Assembly: GCF_003112575.1 (NCBI RefSeq)
Contig: NZ_BEWC01000001.1
Location: forward strand, 1,426,001 to 1,490,000
Direction: 5' to 3'
Source: Streptomyces ardesiacus
GTDB taxonomy: Bacteria > Actinomycetota > Actinomycetes > Streptomycetales > Streptomycetaceae
Length of the DNA: 64,000 nt
The notes under the pieces were generated by a model that ran no database searches, had not been told where the DNA came from, and saw only the letters and a program-made list of their open reading frames with translations. Below, in pieces: positions 8,263 through 16,649 of the stretch. The stretch's first letter is position 1, and every line of letters starts with the position of its first letter. The position numbers and the translations under genes are program-made.

Positions 8263-9513
8263 ATGACCGCCGTGCACGACCACCGCAGGCTCGGCCGTGA
8301 ACTGGGCCTGTTCGACACCGATCCGCTGATCGGCGCCGGCCTGCCGTACTGGCTGCCCGACGGCGCGGCCGTGAGGCACACCCTGGAGGAGTACATCCGT
8401 GCGGCCGAGCGCCGGGCAGGCTACCAGCACGTGTACTCACCGGTCCTCGGCAAGCGGGAGCTGTACGAGATCTCGGGGCACTGGGCGCACTACAGCGACG
8501 ACATGTTCCCCTCGATGGACCTCGGCGGAGAGCAGGTCGTCCTGCGGCCGAGCCTGTGCCCCCATCACGCGCTGATCTACCGCTCCCGCTCCCACAGCTA
8601 CCGCGAACTGCCCCTGCGGATGGCCGAACTGGGCGGCATGTACCGCTCCGAACTCTCTGGCGTGCTCGGCGGGCTGACCCGGGTGCGGGCCATCCAGCTC
8701 AACGACGCGCACATCTTCTGCACCCTGGACCAGGTCGCCGAGGAGGCGCAGGCGGCGCTGGGGATGATCCGCCAGGCGTACGAGGCGCTCGGCATCACCC
8801 CCACTCGGTACCGGCTCTCCCTCCCGGGGCCCGGCGGCAAGTACGTCGCCGCGCCCGAGAAGTGGCAGCGCTCCACCGCCCTGTTGACCGACGTCCTCGA
8901 CCGTTCAGGCCTGCCCTACGAGGCAGCCGAGGGAGAGGCCGCGTTCTACGGCCCCAAGATCGATGTGCAGGTCACCGACGGCGCCGGCCGGGAGTCCACT
9001 CTGTCCACCGTTCAGGTCGACTTCCACCAGCCCGAGCAGTTCGACCTGCACTACATCGGCGCGGACGGCGCCAAACACCGCCCGGTCATGGTCCACCGCA
9101 GCATCATCGGCAGCGTGGAACGAGCCGTCGCCCATCTCATCGAACAGCACGGCGGTGCCTTCCCCGCCTGGCTCGCCCCCACTCAGCTGGTGATCCTCCC
9201 GATCTCCGACACCGAACTGCCGAACGCCGCAGCCCTCGCCCAACGCTGCACCCGCCTCGGACTGCGCGCCCAGATCGCGGGACCGGACCGCGGCAGCCTG
9301 GGCGCCCGCATCCGAGAGGCCCGCCTGGTTCCCTACCAAGCCGTCATCGGTGCCAAGGAGGCCGCCGACGATCACGTCGCACTGCGCTTGCGTGACGGAC
9401 GTCGCCTCGCACCGCGGCCGGTCAGTGACGCACTCGCCCACATCAGCGCACTCATCGGGGCCCACAGCACCGATCTGTGGGCCGAGCCCACCTCATGGCA
9501 GGCGCCGCGATGA
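8263..9513 (+). CDS. Short second threonyl-tRNA synthetase
   Basis: 416 aa from ATG 8263 (GGGAG upstream). It charges tRNA-Thr. The class II core is present: motif 2-like ELGGMYRSE, and the three zinc ligands of ThrRS in [15 protein letters not shown] and [13 protein letters not shown] (about residues 99, 150 and 279). A C-terminal anticodon-binding domain begins near [11 protein letters not shown]. The N-terminal TGS and editing domains of a full ThrRS (about 640 aa) are absent, so it cannot hydrolyse Ser-tRNA-Thr itself. It is probably an accessory enzyme, either an inhibitor-resistant duplicate or a starvation-induced copy, controlled by the attenuator upstream. Confidence 0.9.
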   Translation: MTAVHDHRRLGRELGLFDTDPLIGAGLPYWLPDGAAVRHTLEEYIRAAERRAGYQHVYSPVLGKRELYEISGHWAHYSDDMFPSMDLGGEQVVLRPSLCPHHALIYRSRSHSYRELPLRMAELGGMYRSELSGVLGGLTRVRAIQLNDAHIFCTLDQVAEEAQAALGMIRQAYEALGITPTRYRLSLPGPGGKYVAAPEKWQRSTALLTDVLDRSGLPYEAAEGEAAFYGPKIDVQVTDGAGRESTLSTVQVDFHQPEQFDLHYIGADGAKHRPVMVHRSIIGSVERAVAHLIEQHGGAFPAWLAPTQLVILPISDTELPNAAALAQRCTRLGLRAQIAGPDRGSLGARIREARLVPYQAVIGAKEAADDHVALRLRDGRRLAPRPVSDALAHISALIGAHSTDLWAEPTSWQAPR

Positions 9514-9559
9514 GCGCCTGCCGGCGCCCGGCGCGAGGCAACTGCTGTTTTCCGCAAGG

Positions 9560-9700
9560 GCGTTCGGGCGAGGGCTTGACGTAGCGGCGGACGCTTCCCG
9601 GCTTCTTGTGTCTTGACTCGGCCATCAGCATCAGCATCAGCAGGCTGGCCCCGGCCTCACCTCGGAGCAGGGTCGCTTCGAGCAACTGCCGGAGGCAGGT
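9560..9700 (-). pseudogene. Relic resembling the C-terminus of a site-specific integrase
   Basis: On the minus strand the frame reads [22 protein letters not shown] followed by RYVKPSPE. This is close to the end of actinobacterial tyrosine-recombinase-like proteins as I remember them (SRHKKPENVRRYFKPSPE). There is no start, and the LMLMLM run is coded by a CATCAG microsatellite (9623-9640) that looks like decay. With the Tn3-like relic on the other side of the ThrRS gene, it suggests that the short ThrRS arrived on mobile DNA. Confidence 0.4.
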
Positions 9701-9722
9701 GTGTGAAGCGCGGATCAGGCCC

Positions 9723-10610
9723 TCACCAGGCTTGTGGCGCGCTTCCGGAGAACCTGTACCCGGCGAAGTCGGCGACGTGGACATACCCCATGCGCTGGTA
9801 GAGGGCGTTGCTGGTGGGGTTGTCCGGGTCCGTGAACAGGACGACGTCCGTCGCGCCCGCGGCCAGCGCGGCCCGGCTCGCCTCGGCCGTCACGGCGCCT
9901 GCGTAGCCGCGGCCCCGGAGGTGGACCGGGGTGTAGACGGGGTCGATCCGGACCATGCCGCCTATGACCGAGGTCGCGGCTGCCATCGAGACGGGGATGC
10001 CGTCCGGGGTCTCCCAAAGGGTGAAGTGCCGGTCGCCGAAGCGTGAGTCGTCCCAGGAGCCGGCGTCGATCAAGTCGATGGAGGACTGCTCCCCGACAAT
10101 GACGCAGAACTCACGGCACCAGCGCACGACCTGTTCGCGGTCTGTCCCGTCCGTGAGACGGCCCCGGCCCTCCGGGGGCGGCTGTGGCGGGGTGAGTGTG
10201 CCGAGACGGTAGAGGTGGGTCCGCCAGAAGAGTGCCGGCGCCGCACCTGTGTGCCGCTGCCAGGAGTCGGCGAATGCGGTGGCGGTGTCGTGGTCCGCGA
10301 TGACGTTGGCGGGCGAGTGGCCGAGAACAGTCAGATGGGCGGCGAGGGCGTCGGTCTGCTCGACAGAGAGGGGAGTGAGGCCCAGGCGGCCGCGTGAAGT
10401 GAGATAGAAGACCGCGTGGACCTCGCCCCCGGCCTCCAGTCGGCCGAAGACGGCGCTGACGGGGCCGTGTGCGTCCGGCCTGCCCATCCGCAGTTTCTCG
10501 ATGTCCGTCAGCGGGGTGTTGTGGAGGGCGGGGCGCGAGCGCAGGAATCCCCCGGCTCGGGTGAGGAAGTCGTCAACGTCTTGGGTGAGGTGCCAGTCGT
10601 CCGGGAGCAT
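9723..10610 (-). CDS. GNAT family N-acetyltransferase
   Basis: 295 aa. The C-terminal half is a GNAT domain: [34 protein letters not shown] holds beta4 and the acetyl-CoA pyrophosphate loop (RGRGYA). The last part ([30 protein letters not shown]) is the usual ending with the conserved NPTSNxLYxRxGY. The N-terminal half is a degenerate GNAT-like domain, as in double-GNAT actinobacterial proteins. The acceptor substrate is unknown. It appears to be a single gene. Confidence 0.85.
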   Translation of the reverse strand: MLPDDWHLTQDVDDFLTRAGGFLRSRPALHNTPLTDIEKLRMGRPDAHGPVSAVFGRLEAGGEVHAVFYLTSRGRLGLTPLSVEQTDALAAHLTVLGHSPANVIADHDTATAFADSWQRHTGAAPALFWRTHLYRLGTLTPPQPPPEGRGRLTDGTDREQVVRWCREFCVIVGEQSSIDLIDAGSWDDSRFGDRHFTLWETPDGIPVSMAAATSVIGGMVRIDPVYTPVHLRGRGYAGAVTAEASRAALAAGATDVVLFTDPDNPTSNALYQRMGYVHVADFAGYRFSGSAPQAW

Positions 10611-10687
10611 GCTTCATGATCCCGAGCCTCCTCGACTCGGGGAGCACTTGCTCGATGCCTTTCAGTCAACGTGACAAGTACCTGCGG

Positions 10688-11686
10688 TCAGCGATGCAGG
10701 ATGCCGGGCTGGGCGCCGGGGGCGAGGGTGGGTTCGGTGACGGGGACGTCACCGAGGGCCTGGTCGACGGCCGTGAGGAGGTCGTCCGACAGGTGGACGC
10801 CGGAGGCGGCGGCGTTGGCGTGAACCTGCTCGGGGCGGGAGGCACCGGTGATCGCGGAGGCGACCTCGCTACGGCGCAGGACCCAGGCGAGGGCCAGCGT
10901 GGGCATGCTCATCCCGGCCTGTTCGGCGATCGGGACGAGGCGCTGGACCGCTTCAAGAGCGGCGTCGCTGTAGACGAGGTCCTGGGAGACCGCCATGTCC
11001 GCGGAGGCGAAGCGGCTGCCCTCGGGGACGGGCTGGCCGGGCTTGTACTTACCGGTCAACACGCCCTGGGCGAGCGGGGACCAGACGATCTGGGAGATGC
11101 CGTTCGCGGCGCACAGACCGAAGACCTGGGCCTCGGGGGCCTGCCACAGCATGGAGTACTGCGGCTGGGAGGAGACGAACAGGTCGGCTCCGGCGATGTC
11201 GATCGCGGCCTGGATCTGTTCGGGGGTCCACTCGCTGAAGCCGACGCAGCGGGCCTTGCCCTGCTCGACGACCTTCTGGAACGCCTCGACGATGTCCTCG
11301 ACCGGAACCGCCGGATCGAAGCGGTGCGCCTGATAGAGGTCGACGTAGTCGGTGTTCAGCCGGGTGAGGGAGGCGTCGATCTGCTTGGCGATCTGCGTCG
11401 GGGACAATCCCTGGTCGGCCGGGTCGTCGGACATCGGGCCCCAGACCTTGGTGGCCAGGACGTAGGAGTCCCGGGGGTGGGCGGAGAGGATCTCGCCCCA
11501 GGCCGTCTCGGCTGCGCCCTGGCCGTAGACGTTGGCGGTGTCGAAGAAGTTGATGCCGGCGTCGAACGCCGCTTCGGTGCAGGCGCGGGTGCGGTCGGCA
11601 TCGATGCCGCCGGAGTAGGTCAGCCAGGAGCCGAGGGAGATCTCCGAGACTTCCAGGTCCGAGCTGCCGAGCTTGCGGTATCGCAT
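10688..11686 (-). CDS. Aldo/keto reductase (voltage-gated K-channel beta-subunit-like)
   Basis: 332 aa from ATG 11686. The AKR barrel is clear: MRYRKLGSSDLEVSEISLGSW, then GINFFDTANVYGQGAAE with the catalytic Asp and Tyr, a Lys in LATKVWG, and LDLYQAH-type His (YVDLYQAHRFD). Further on are GFSEWTPEQI and the NADPH-binding SAITGASRPEQV. Its length fits the KCNAB/YghZ-like group. It probably reduces aldehydes with NADPH; the substrate is unknown. Confidence 0.9.
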   Translation of the reverse strand: MRYRKLGSSDLEVSEISLGSWLTYSGGIDADRTRACTEAAFDAGINFFDTANVYGQGAAETAWGEILSAHPRDSYVLATKVWGPMSDDPADQGLSPTQIAKQIDASLTRLNTDYVDLYQAHRFDPAVPVEDIVEAFQKVVEQGKARCVGFSEWTPEQIQAAIDIAGADLFVSSQPQYSMLWQAPEAQVFGLCAANGISQIVWSPLAQGVLTGKYKPGQPVPEGSRFASADMAVSQDLVYSDAALEAVQRLVPIAEQAGMSMPTLALAWVLRRSEVASAITGASRPEQVHANAAASGVHLSDDLLTAVDQALGDVPVTEPTLAPGAQPGILHR

Positions 11687-11715
11687 GAGTGCTCCTTCGG
11701 GAGAGAGGGGTGTGG

Positions 11716-12245
11716 TCAGCGTCGGCGGGACGACGGTCCAGGGGCGGGAGCAACGCCGCGGGTGTCGGCCGGATCGGTGACGGACCGAGGTGCCGACTGG
11801 CCGGAAGCGAGGTCCTGGCCTGCCTGTTCGTTCGGCCGGTCCGGTGCGGGTGCCCGTGCCGGTGCCGGTGCCGGTGCCGCCGTACGGTGCGTGGCGGCCG
11901 GCAGGCCGAGCGGTACCAGGGCAGGCAGAGCGAGGACCGTGCCGGTCAGCGGCGGTCCCTGCAGGTGCGGGGTGGAGGCGAGGGCGGCGCCGCCGGTCCG
12001 GGAGCCGAGGGCGATGCCGGCCTGGAACGCGGACGTGGCCAGCGCCATGGGCAGAGCTCGGCCGGCTCCGGCGACGTGGACCACTTGACCGACCACGACC
12101 GGGTTGGTCGCGAAGCCGGTGGTGCCGAGGAGCACGACCAGGACCACGTCCACGACGCCGTTGGTCGCCCACAGGATGAAGCGCGGCCATGACCACGGCG
12201 GTGACCGCGGTGGCGGGCAGGAGGGTGCCGTAGGGCTTGCCGCCC
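11716..12245 (-). pseudogene. MFS transporter C-terminal remnant, frameshifted
   Basis: The minus-strand frame from about 12189 to 11716 reads as late MFS transmembrane segments (VVLLGTTGFATNP, then ALPMALATSAFQAGIALGS). Upstream, the likely continuation (YGTLLPATAVTAVVMAAL) is in another frame, implying a frameshift near 12190, and no N-terminal half is present. The tail contains an expanded Pro-Ala run coded by GGTGCC repeats (about 11850-11880). It is a decayed drug/sugar exporter-like gene lying between intact genes. Confidence 0.6.
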
Positions 12246-12373
12246 CCGCGGCGTCCACCGAGCGCGGTGCCGGCCCACCCGCCGGTGCACCGCGTCCACC
12301 TCGTCGCTCACCGATCGAGCCTTCGACGTCCACTGTTGTGTGGAGGCCGGACCCGGGCGGTACCTGTCGTCCT

Positions 12374-13216
12374 CTATCCGAGCGTGAGCATCGCCTCGGC
12401 GACCGCGCCGACCGCCGCGTCGGGGATCGCGGTGGCGGCCTCCTTGAGGACGAGCAGCCGTGCACCGGGGATCTCGCGCGCGATGGCCTCGCCATTGCCG
12501 ACGGGGAAGAACCGGTCGCGGCGGCCGTGGACGACGAGCGTGGGGACGTCGATCTCGGGCAGGCGCTCGCGCCAGCGGGGTGTGCAGTCGAGCCTGGAAA
12601 ACACCATGCCCATCTGGTTGGCCATGTGGACCGGGGGCGCGGTGCCGGGCGTGCGGTCCCAGACGCGCGCAGCGATGTCACGCGCGGCGACGGGGTCGTC
12701 GCCGAGGATCTCCGCGGAGGCGGCGGCGAACTCCGCGACGGCCTCGCGGTCGGTCCAATCGGGCATCGGACACGCGAACAGCCGGCTCATCGTCGACTCG
12801 TCATGGTCGGGGAGGTCGTCGTCGGGCGGTCCAGGGGCAACCGCGCGGGTGCCGACCAGGGTGAGCGCCGAGAACGCACTCGGATGGTCGAGCACGGCCA
12901 CTTGGGCGACCATCCCGCCGACGCCGATCCCCGCGAGGTGCGCAGGTCCCCCGCCGAGCGCGTCAGCAAGGGCCGCCGCGTCGGCGGCGAGGTCACGCAG
13001 GGTGTAGGCGGGCGCCTCCGGATCCGTCGTCGACGACTCCCCGCTGTCACGCAGGTCGTAGCGCACCACACGGCGCCCGCCGGCGGCGAGGCGCTCGCAG
13101 AGCGCGTCCGGCCAGGAGAGCATCGTCGTCCCGCCCACGAGCAGGACGAGCGGCGCCTTGTCGTCACCGAACGACTCGATGCCCAGGGTGATCTCATGGA
13201 TGTTGACAGTATTCAT
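12374..13216 (-). CDS. Alpha/beta hydrolase-fold protein lacking the catalytic Ser and His
   Basis: 280 aa, like RdmC/TAP-type esterases in layout: PLVLLVGGTTMLSW (oxyanion loop), YDLRDSGES, and PTLVVHGRRDRFFP with the acid. At the nucleophile elbow, where the family has GxSxG, this protein has GIGVGG, so Gly replaces Ser. The usual C-terminal GxGH is replaced by LKEAATAIPD. It is therefore probably not a hydrolase and may bind ligand or be degenerating. It is followed 5 bp downstream of the DHFR-like gene's stop and may be co-transcribed with it. Confidence 0.8.
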   Translation of the reverse strand: MNTVNIHEITLGIESFGDDKAPLVLLVGGTTMLSWPDALCERLAAGGRRVVRYDLRDSGESSTTDPEAPAYTLRDLAADAAALADALGGGPAHLAGIGVGGMVAQVAVLDHPSAFSALTLVGTRAVAPGPPDDDLPDHDESTMSRLFACPMPDWTDREAVAEFAAASAEILGDDPVAARDIAARVWDRTPGTAPPVHMANQMGMVFSRLDCTPRWRERLPEIDVPTLVVHGRRDRFFPVGNGEAIAREIPGARLLVLKEAATAIPDAAVGAVAEAMLTLG

Positions 13217-13220
13217 CGGC

Positions 13221-13838
13221 TCACCGGAAGACGTCGTAGGTCAGATGCGTACAGGTCGATGTCGGGCTCACGCTCCGCTGCACCAGCGTGCGCGGCGCCG
13301 CACCGGCGAACAGTGGGGTCCCGGCGCCCAGCACGATGGGCGCGAGGTGCAGCGTCAGCGTGTCGACCAGCCCGGCCTCCAGCGCCGAGCCGATCGTGGA
13401 GCCGCCGCCCATGAGGATGACGTCGAGGTCCTTGCCGCTGTGCGATGACGCCGCCGCGGCTCGCTCCTGCGCGGCGGCGACGGCGTCGCGCAGACCGGTG
13501 GTGACGAACGTCCAGTCGAGGTTGGTGGTCCGCACCGACTCCGGCGGTGAGCTCGTCACGACGACGAACGCGGGTTTGCCGACCTCGCCGGCGCCGTAGC
13601 CGGACGTGTCGTCCCAGCCTTTCGGCCCGTCGACAACGTCAAAGAGGTGGCGGCCGAGGACGACGGCGCCCGAGCGGGCGGTTCCCTCGCGCAGGACCCG
13701 GCGGTCGTCGGGGTCGTCGGAGAACGCCCACGTGTGCAGGGCCTCGCCGCCGGTACCCAGACCGTTGTCCGGGCCGGGGTCGGGCCCGGTGACGAAGCCG
13801 TCGAGAGAGACCGAGATGTCAGCGATGATTCGACTCAT
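13221..13838 (-). CDS. Dihydrofolate reductase family protein (RibD C-terminal-like)
   Basis: 205 aa. It matches actinobacterial DHFR-like proteins: MSRIIADISVSLDGFVTGPD at the N-terminus, then GAVVLGRHLFDVVDGPKGW, LDVILMGGGSTIGSALEAGLVD, and LTLHLAPIVLGAGTPLFAG near the end. It binds NADPH; the substrate is unlikely to be dihydrofolate. Many such genes sit beside small regulators or hydrolases; here the downstream neighbour is the degenerate hydrolase. Confidence 0.9.
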   Translation of the reverse strand: MSRIIADISVSLDGFVTGPDPGPDNGLGTGGEALHTWAFSDDPDDRRVLREGTARSGAVVLGRHLFDVVDGPKGWDDTSGYGAGEVGKPAFVVVTSSPPESVRTTNLDWTFVTTGLRDAVAAAQERAAAASSHSGKDLDVILMGGGSTIGSALEAGLVDTLTLHLAPIVLGAGTPLFAGAAPRTLVQRSVSPTSTCTHLTYDVFR

Positions 13839-13964
13839 GCCAGGGCAGACCCCAACCGCCGCCCAAACTCATCGCTTACGCACGAAGCGTGTGACGGATG
13901 CGAGCGATGCAGTGAGTCGAGGGGGCGCTCGGCAATGCGTGCGCACTGAGCAGGAAGACGCCAC

Positions 13965-14438
13965 TCAACGAGGTTGCCGAGACATCCTCGGTGAGTTCGT
14001 CGAGCGGGTACGGCTTGGTGTCGGCCGGGATGCCCTCGCGCTGTGGCCGGGAAGGTGTGCCGGGTTGCTCGTTGTGCTGGTCGGATGTGACGACTTGTGC
14101 GCCGTCCACTCGAGTCCACCGGCACGGAGGGCATCCTCGACCTCGCCGAGCTTCGCTGACGACAAGACTCCCACCTGCTCGGTCAGATCTTCCTCGGCCA
14201 GCGTGACCAGCCAAGTGCACGGGACAAGACCGGGACGTGGCAGCGCCACCCGAAGGACACCCTCGAGTGGCAGCCCCTCGGGCGCCCCCACTGCCACCTC
14301 GACGGCCACACCGCTGATCTCGGTCCCCGCAGGAGCGACGACCTGCATCGCTCGGAACCCGGACGCTTCGTCTCCCGACAGCAGTACTACCGGCCGCCGC
14401 TCGTCCACGTCCGCCAACCAGACCTCGCCGCGCGGCAT
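13965..14438 (-). CDS. PemK/MazF-like type II toxin, possibly with a read-through tail
   Basis: 157 aa from ATG 14438. The first 110 residues follow the PemK/MazF fold: MPRGEVWLADVDERRPVVLLSGDEA, then MQVVAPAGTEISG, a conserved VALPRPGLVPCTWLVTLA strand pair, and the final helix KLGEVEDALRAGGL. Such proteins are sequence-specific endoribonucleases. After AGGL, where the family normally ends, there are about 45 Ser/Pro/Thr/Arg-rich residues that look non-native, so the original stop was probably lost by frameshift. No antitoxin gene is visible beside it, so it may be an orphan or inactive. Confidence 0.6.
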   Translation of the reverse strand: MPRGEVWLADVDERRPVVLLSGDEASGFRAMQVVAPAGTEISGVAVEVAVGAPEGLPLEGVLRVALPRPGLVPCTWLVTLAEEDLTEQVGVLSSAKLGEVEDALRAGGLEWTAHKSSHPTSTTSNPAHLPGHSARASRPTPSRTRSTNSPRMSRQPR

Positions 14439-14574
14439 GTGCCCTCCCGACGCAGGATCGCGGGGAACGCTGCACGCCCCGGACCGAATCACCTCATTGT
14501 CGGGCTGCAATCCAACCAGACCTTCCTTCTGCGCGTCCGTCGAGAGGTGGACGCCGTTCAGGCGTGCTGCTAGT

Positions 14575-14592
14575 TGAATATGGAAGTCATTA
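14575..14592 (+). promoter_or_regulatory. Candidate Zur operator before the ferredoxin operon
   Basis: TGAATATGGAAGTCATTA. Sixteen of 18 positions equal the site before rpmF at 47786-47803, in a similar promoter-proximal position, and the half-site AGTCATTA/TGAATAT fits actinobacterial Zur boxes. It is 60 bp before the ferredoxin ATG. Zur control of the coelibactin genes is known in S. coelicolor; binding at this site is inference. Confidence 0.6.
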
Positions 14593-14653
14593 CCGACTAC
14601 TGTCTGACTGCCGAACAGGTGGCCGCGTGGGCGGCGGCAGGGGAGGGGTCCTC

Positions 14654-14875
14654 ATGACCGTGGCAGGCCGGGCGTCCGAAGCCCGGAAGATCAGTGTCGA
14701 GCGGGACCGGTGTGTCGGGGCGGGGCAGTGTGTGCTCGCCGCGCCGGCCGTCTTCGACCAGGACGACGAGGAAGGACTCGTGCTGGTCCTGGACGGGGAA
14801 CCGCCCGCGGCCCAGTCGGACGCGGTGCGTGAGGCCGTGTGGGCCTGCCCGTCCGGCGCCCTGGCCCTGCGGTAG
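14654..14875 (+). CDS. [3Fe-4S]-type ferredoxin, probable P450 redox partner
   Basis: 73 aa. RDRCVGAGQCVLAAP near the N-terminus and CPSGALALR at the end give the Cys-x5-Cys...Cys-Pro pattern of the Streptomyces 3Fe-4S ferredoxins that donate electrons to P450s. ATG 14654 follows GGGGAGGGG. A Zur-box-like site is 60 bp upstream, placing it in the regulon of the P450-containing coelibactin-type cluster. An equivalent ferredoxin opens the coelibactin region of S. coelicolor. It is probably the electron donor of the P450 at 37448, although 22 kb away. Confidence 0.85.
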   Translation: MTVAGRASEARKISVERDRCVGAGQCVLAAPAVFDQDDEEGLVLVLDGEPPAAQSDAVREAVWACPSGALALR

Positions 14876-15062
14876 TCCGCGAGAGCGCGGCAGTCCACGA
14901 GCGCTGCGGGACGGTCCAGCACCCAGACGTGACGGAAGCGGTACGTCTTGCCGCCGAACGCGCTGCTGACCTGCTGGTCACCGGATCCCGTTGGGCCCTC
15001 TTTCACACGCCGTGCATGTGCCACGGCTTCTTGATCAGCTCAGCAGAACGTCGAGGAGAAGC

Positions 15063-16649
15063 ATGTCCAGACAGATCGATCGCCGCGCCTTCCTCCGTCG
15101 CGGTGCCGCGGGGGCCGCGGCTCTGGCGGTGGGCCCCGGCCTGCTGGCGGCGTGCTCCACCGAGGAGCCCGCGTCCGACCGCAAGTCCGGGCCGGGTTCG
15201 TCGCCCCGCTCGGGCGGCACGCTGCGGGCCGCCTTCGTCGGAGGCGGCGCCTCGGAGACCCTCGATTTCTTCAACGGCCCGTCCGCTCTCGACCTGGTGC
15301 GTGCCCGAGCCTGGCACGGCACCCTGGGCAACCTGGACCCCAGCGGGCCCGACGGGGTGCGATACGGCGTGCTCAAGGGCATCGACATCGCCGACGATCT
15401 GTCCGCCTACACCCTGCACGTGCGGCCCGGCGTCCGCTTCACCGACGGCTCCGAGCTGACCGCGGCCGACGTCCTGCACTCCCTCAGCTCCCTCGCGGCC
15501 ACCAGCAAACTGCCCGTGTACCGGCTCGCCGCCGCCAACTTCGACCTCGCGCACGCCAGGGCCGAAGGCGACCTGAAGGTCGTCCTGCCCACCCTGCGGC
15601 CCATCGCCGACGGCCGCATGATTCTCTGCCAGGGCAACTTCCTGGTCGTCAAGGACGGCACCAAGCGCTTCCGCAAGGGCATGCCCAGTTGCGGCCCCTT
15701 CCGGCTGACCGAGTTCACGGCCGGCCAGGGTGCGGCGTTCGAACGCTACGACGACCACTACGGCCACGTGCCCCACCTGGACGGACTGGAGCTGCGGGCG
15801 ATCGCCGACTCGACCGCCAGGGCAGGAGCGCTCACCGGCGGTGAGATCGACTTCGCGCACGACCTCTCACCCGTCACCGCGCGCACACTCGGGGACAACG
15901 GCAACGTCGAACTCGTCCCCACGAAGAGTCCGTACCTGGTCGGCCTGTCCTTCCAGATGAACATGAAGGCCAAACCTTTCGACGACCCCAGGGTGCGCGA
16001 GGCGTTCAAGCTCGCGGTCGACCGGCGGGCCATGGTGGACACGGTGTTCTACGGCAACGCCGAAGTCGGCAACGACCTGCCCTCCCTCGGCTTCCCCGAC
16101 TACGCGGAGGGCCTGCCCCAGCGCGCCCACGACCCGGAGCGCGCTCGGGCGCTGCTCAAGGAGGCCGGGGCCGAGGGGATGAAGGTCACGCTGACGACCG
16201 GCCCGGAGACGCCGGGCATGGTCGAGATGGCCACCCTCTTCGTCGAGGACCTGAAGAAGGCCGGTGTCCGGGCGTCGGTGCGGGAACTGCCGGCGGGACA
16301 GCTTTACGCGGACTTCCCCGCCTACACGGCTCTGCCGCTGGTGGGCTCGTACCAGATGCCCGTCCCCGCACTCTCGACCTACCAGATGAGCACGGCGGGC
16401 GGATCGCCGTCGGCGTTCGGCTGGAAGGAGTCCGCGACCGACACCCTCGTGGCGAAGGCCCGCGCCGAGAGCGACCGGGCCGAGGCCAGGAAGCTGGGAA
16501 CGCGGGCCCAGCGCACGCGCTGGGAGGACGGCAACCAGGTACTGCCGGTCTTCAAGCCGAACCTGAACGCCCAGTCCAAGGGGGTCCGTGGGATACGTGA
16601 CGATCTCTTCGAGCAGTTCCCCGGCTTCTCGCAGGCGTCGCTGGCGTGA
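15063..16649 (+). CDS. ABC transporter substrate-binding lipoprotein (Opp/Nik type)
   Basis: 528 aa from ATG 15063 (GAGGAG upstream). The N-terminus has a twin-arginine motif (DRRAFLRRG), a hydrophobic stretch and a lipobox ending LLAAC (Cys about 32), so it should be a Tat-exported lipoprotein. The rest is a family 5 extracellular solute-binding protein (LTAADVLHSLSSLAA, RVREAFKLAVDRRAMVDTVFYGNAEVGN). Members bind peptides, nickel or metal complexes. It begins a four-gene importer with overlapping stops and starts next to the salicyl-thiazoline genes, so the metal-loaded siderophore or zinc chelate is a plausible ligand. Confidence 0.85.
   Translation: MSRQIDRRAFLRRGAAGAAALAVGPGLLAACSTEEPASDRKSGPGSSPRSGGTLRAAFVGGGASETLDFFNGPSALDLVRARAWHGTLGNLDPSGPDGVRYGVLKGIDIADDLSAYTLHVRPGVRFTDGSELTAADVLHSLSSLAATSKLPVYRLAAANFDLAHARAEGDLKVVLPTLRPIADGRMILCQGNFLVVKDGTKRFRKGMPSCGPFRLTEFTAGQGAAFERYDDHYGHVPHLDGLELRAIADSTARAGALTGGEIDFAHDLSPVTARTLGDNGNVELVPTKSPYLVGLSFQMNMKAKPFDDPRVREAFKLAVDRRAMVDTVFYGNAEVGNDLPSLGFPDYAEGLPQRAHDPERARALLKEAGAEGMKVTLTTGPETPGMVEMATLFVEDLKKAGVRASVRELPAGQLYADFPAYTALPLVGSYQMPVPALSTYQMSTAGGSPSAFGWKESATDTLVAKARAESDRAEARKLGTRAQRTRWEDGNQVLPVFKPNLNAQSKGVRGIRDDLFEQFPGFSQASLA

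Noticed and set aside
9623..9640. CATCAG microsatellite
   Set aside because: Three units only, inside the integrase-like relic; treated as decay and not as a separate repeat element.
14580..14657. A 25-codon frame (MEVITDYCLTAEQ...) ending in the ATGA overlap of the ferredoxin
   Set aside because: Its start lies inside the candidate Zur operator and has no ribosome binding site; a leaderless or coupled leader peptide is possible but unsupported.
15016..15062. A possible uORF (MCHGFLISSAERR) before the Opp-type lipoprotein
   Set aside because: It runs through the lipoprotein start in another frame with no stop before it, so it cannot be a simple leader.
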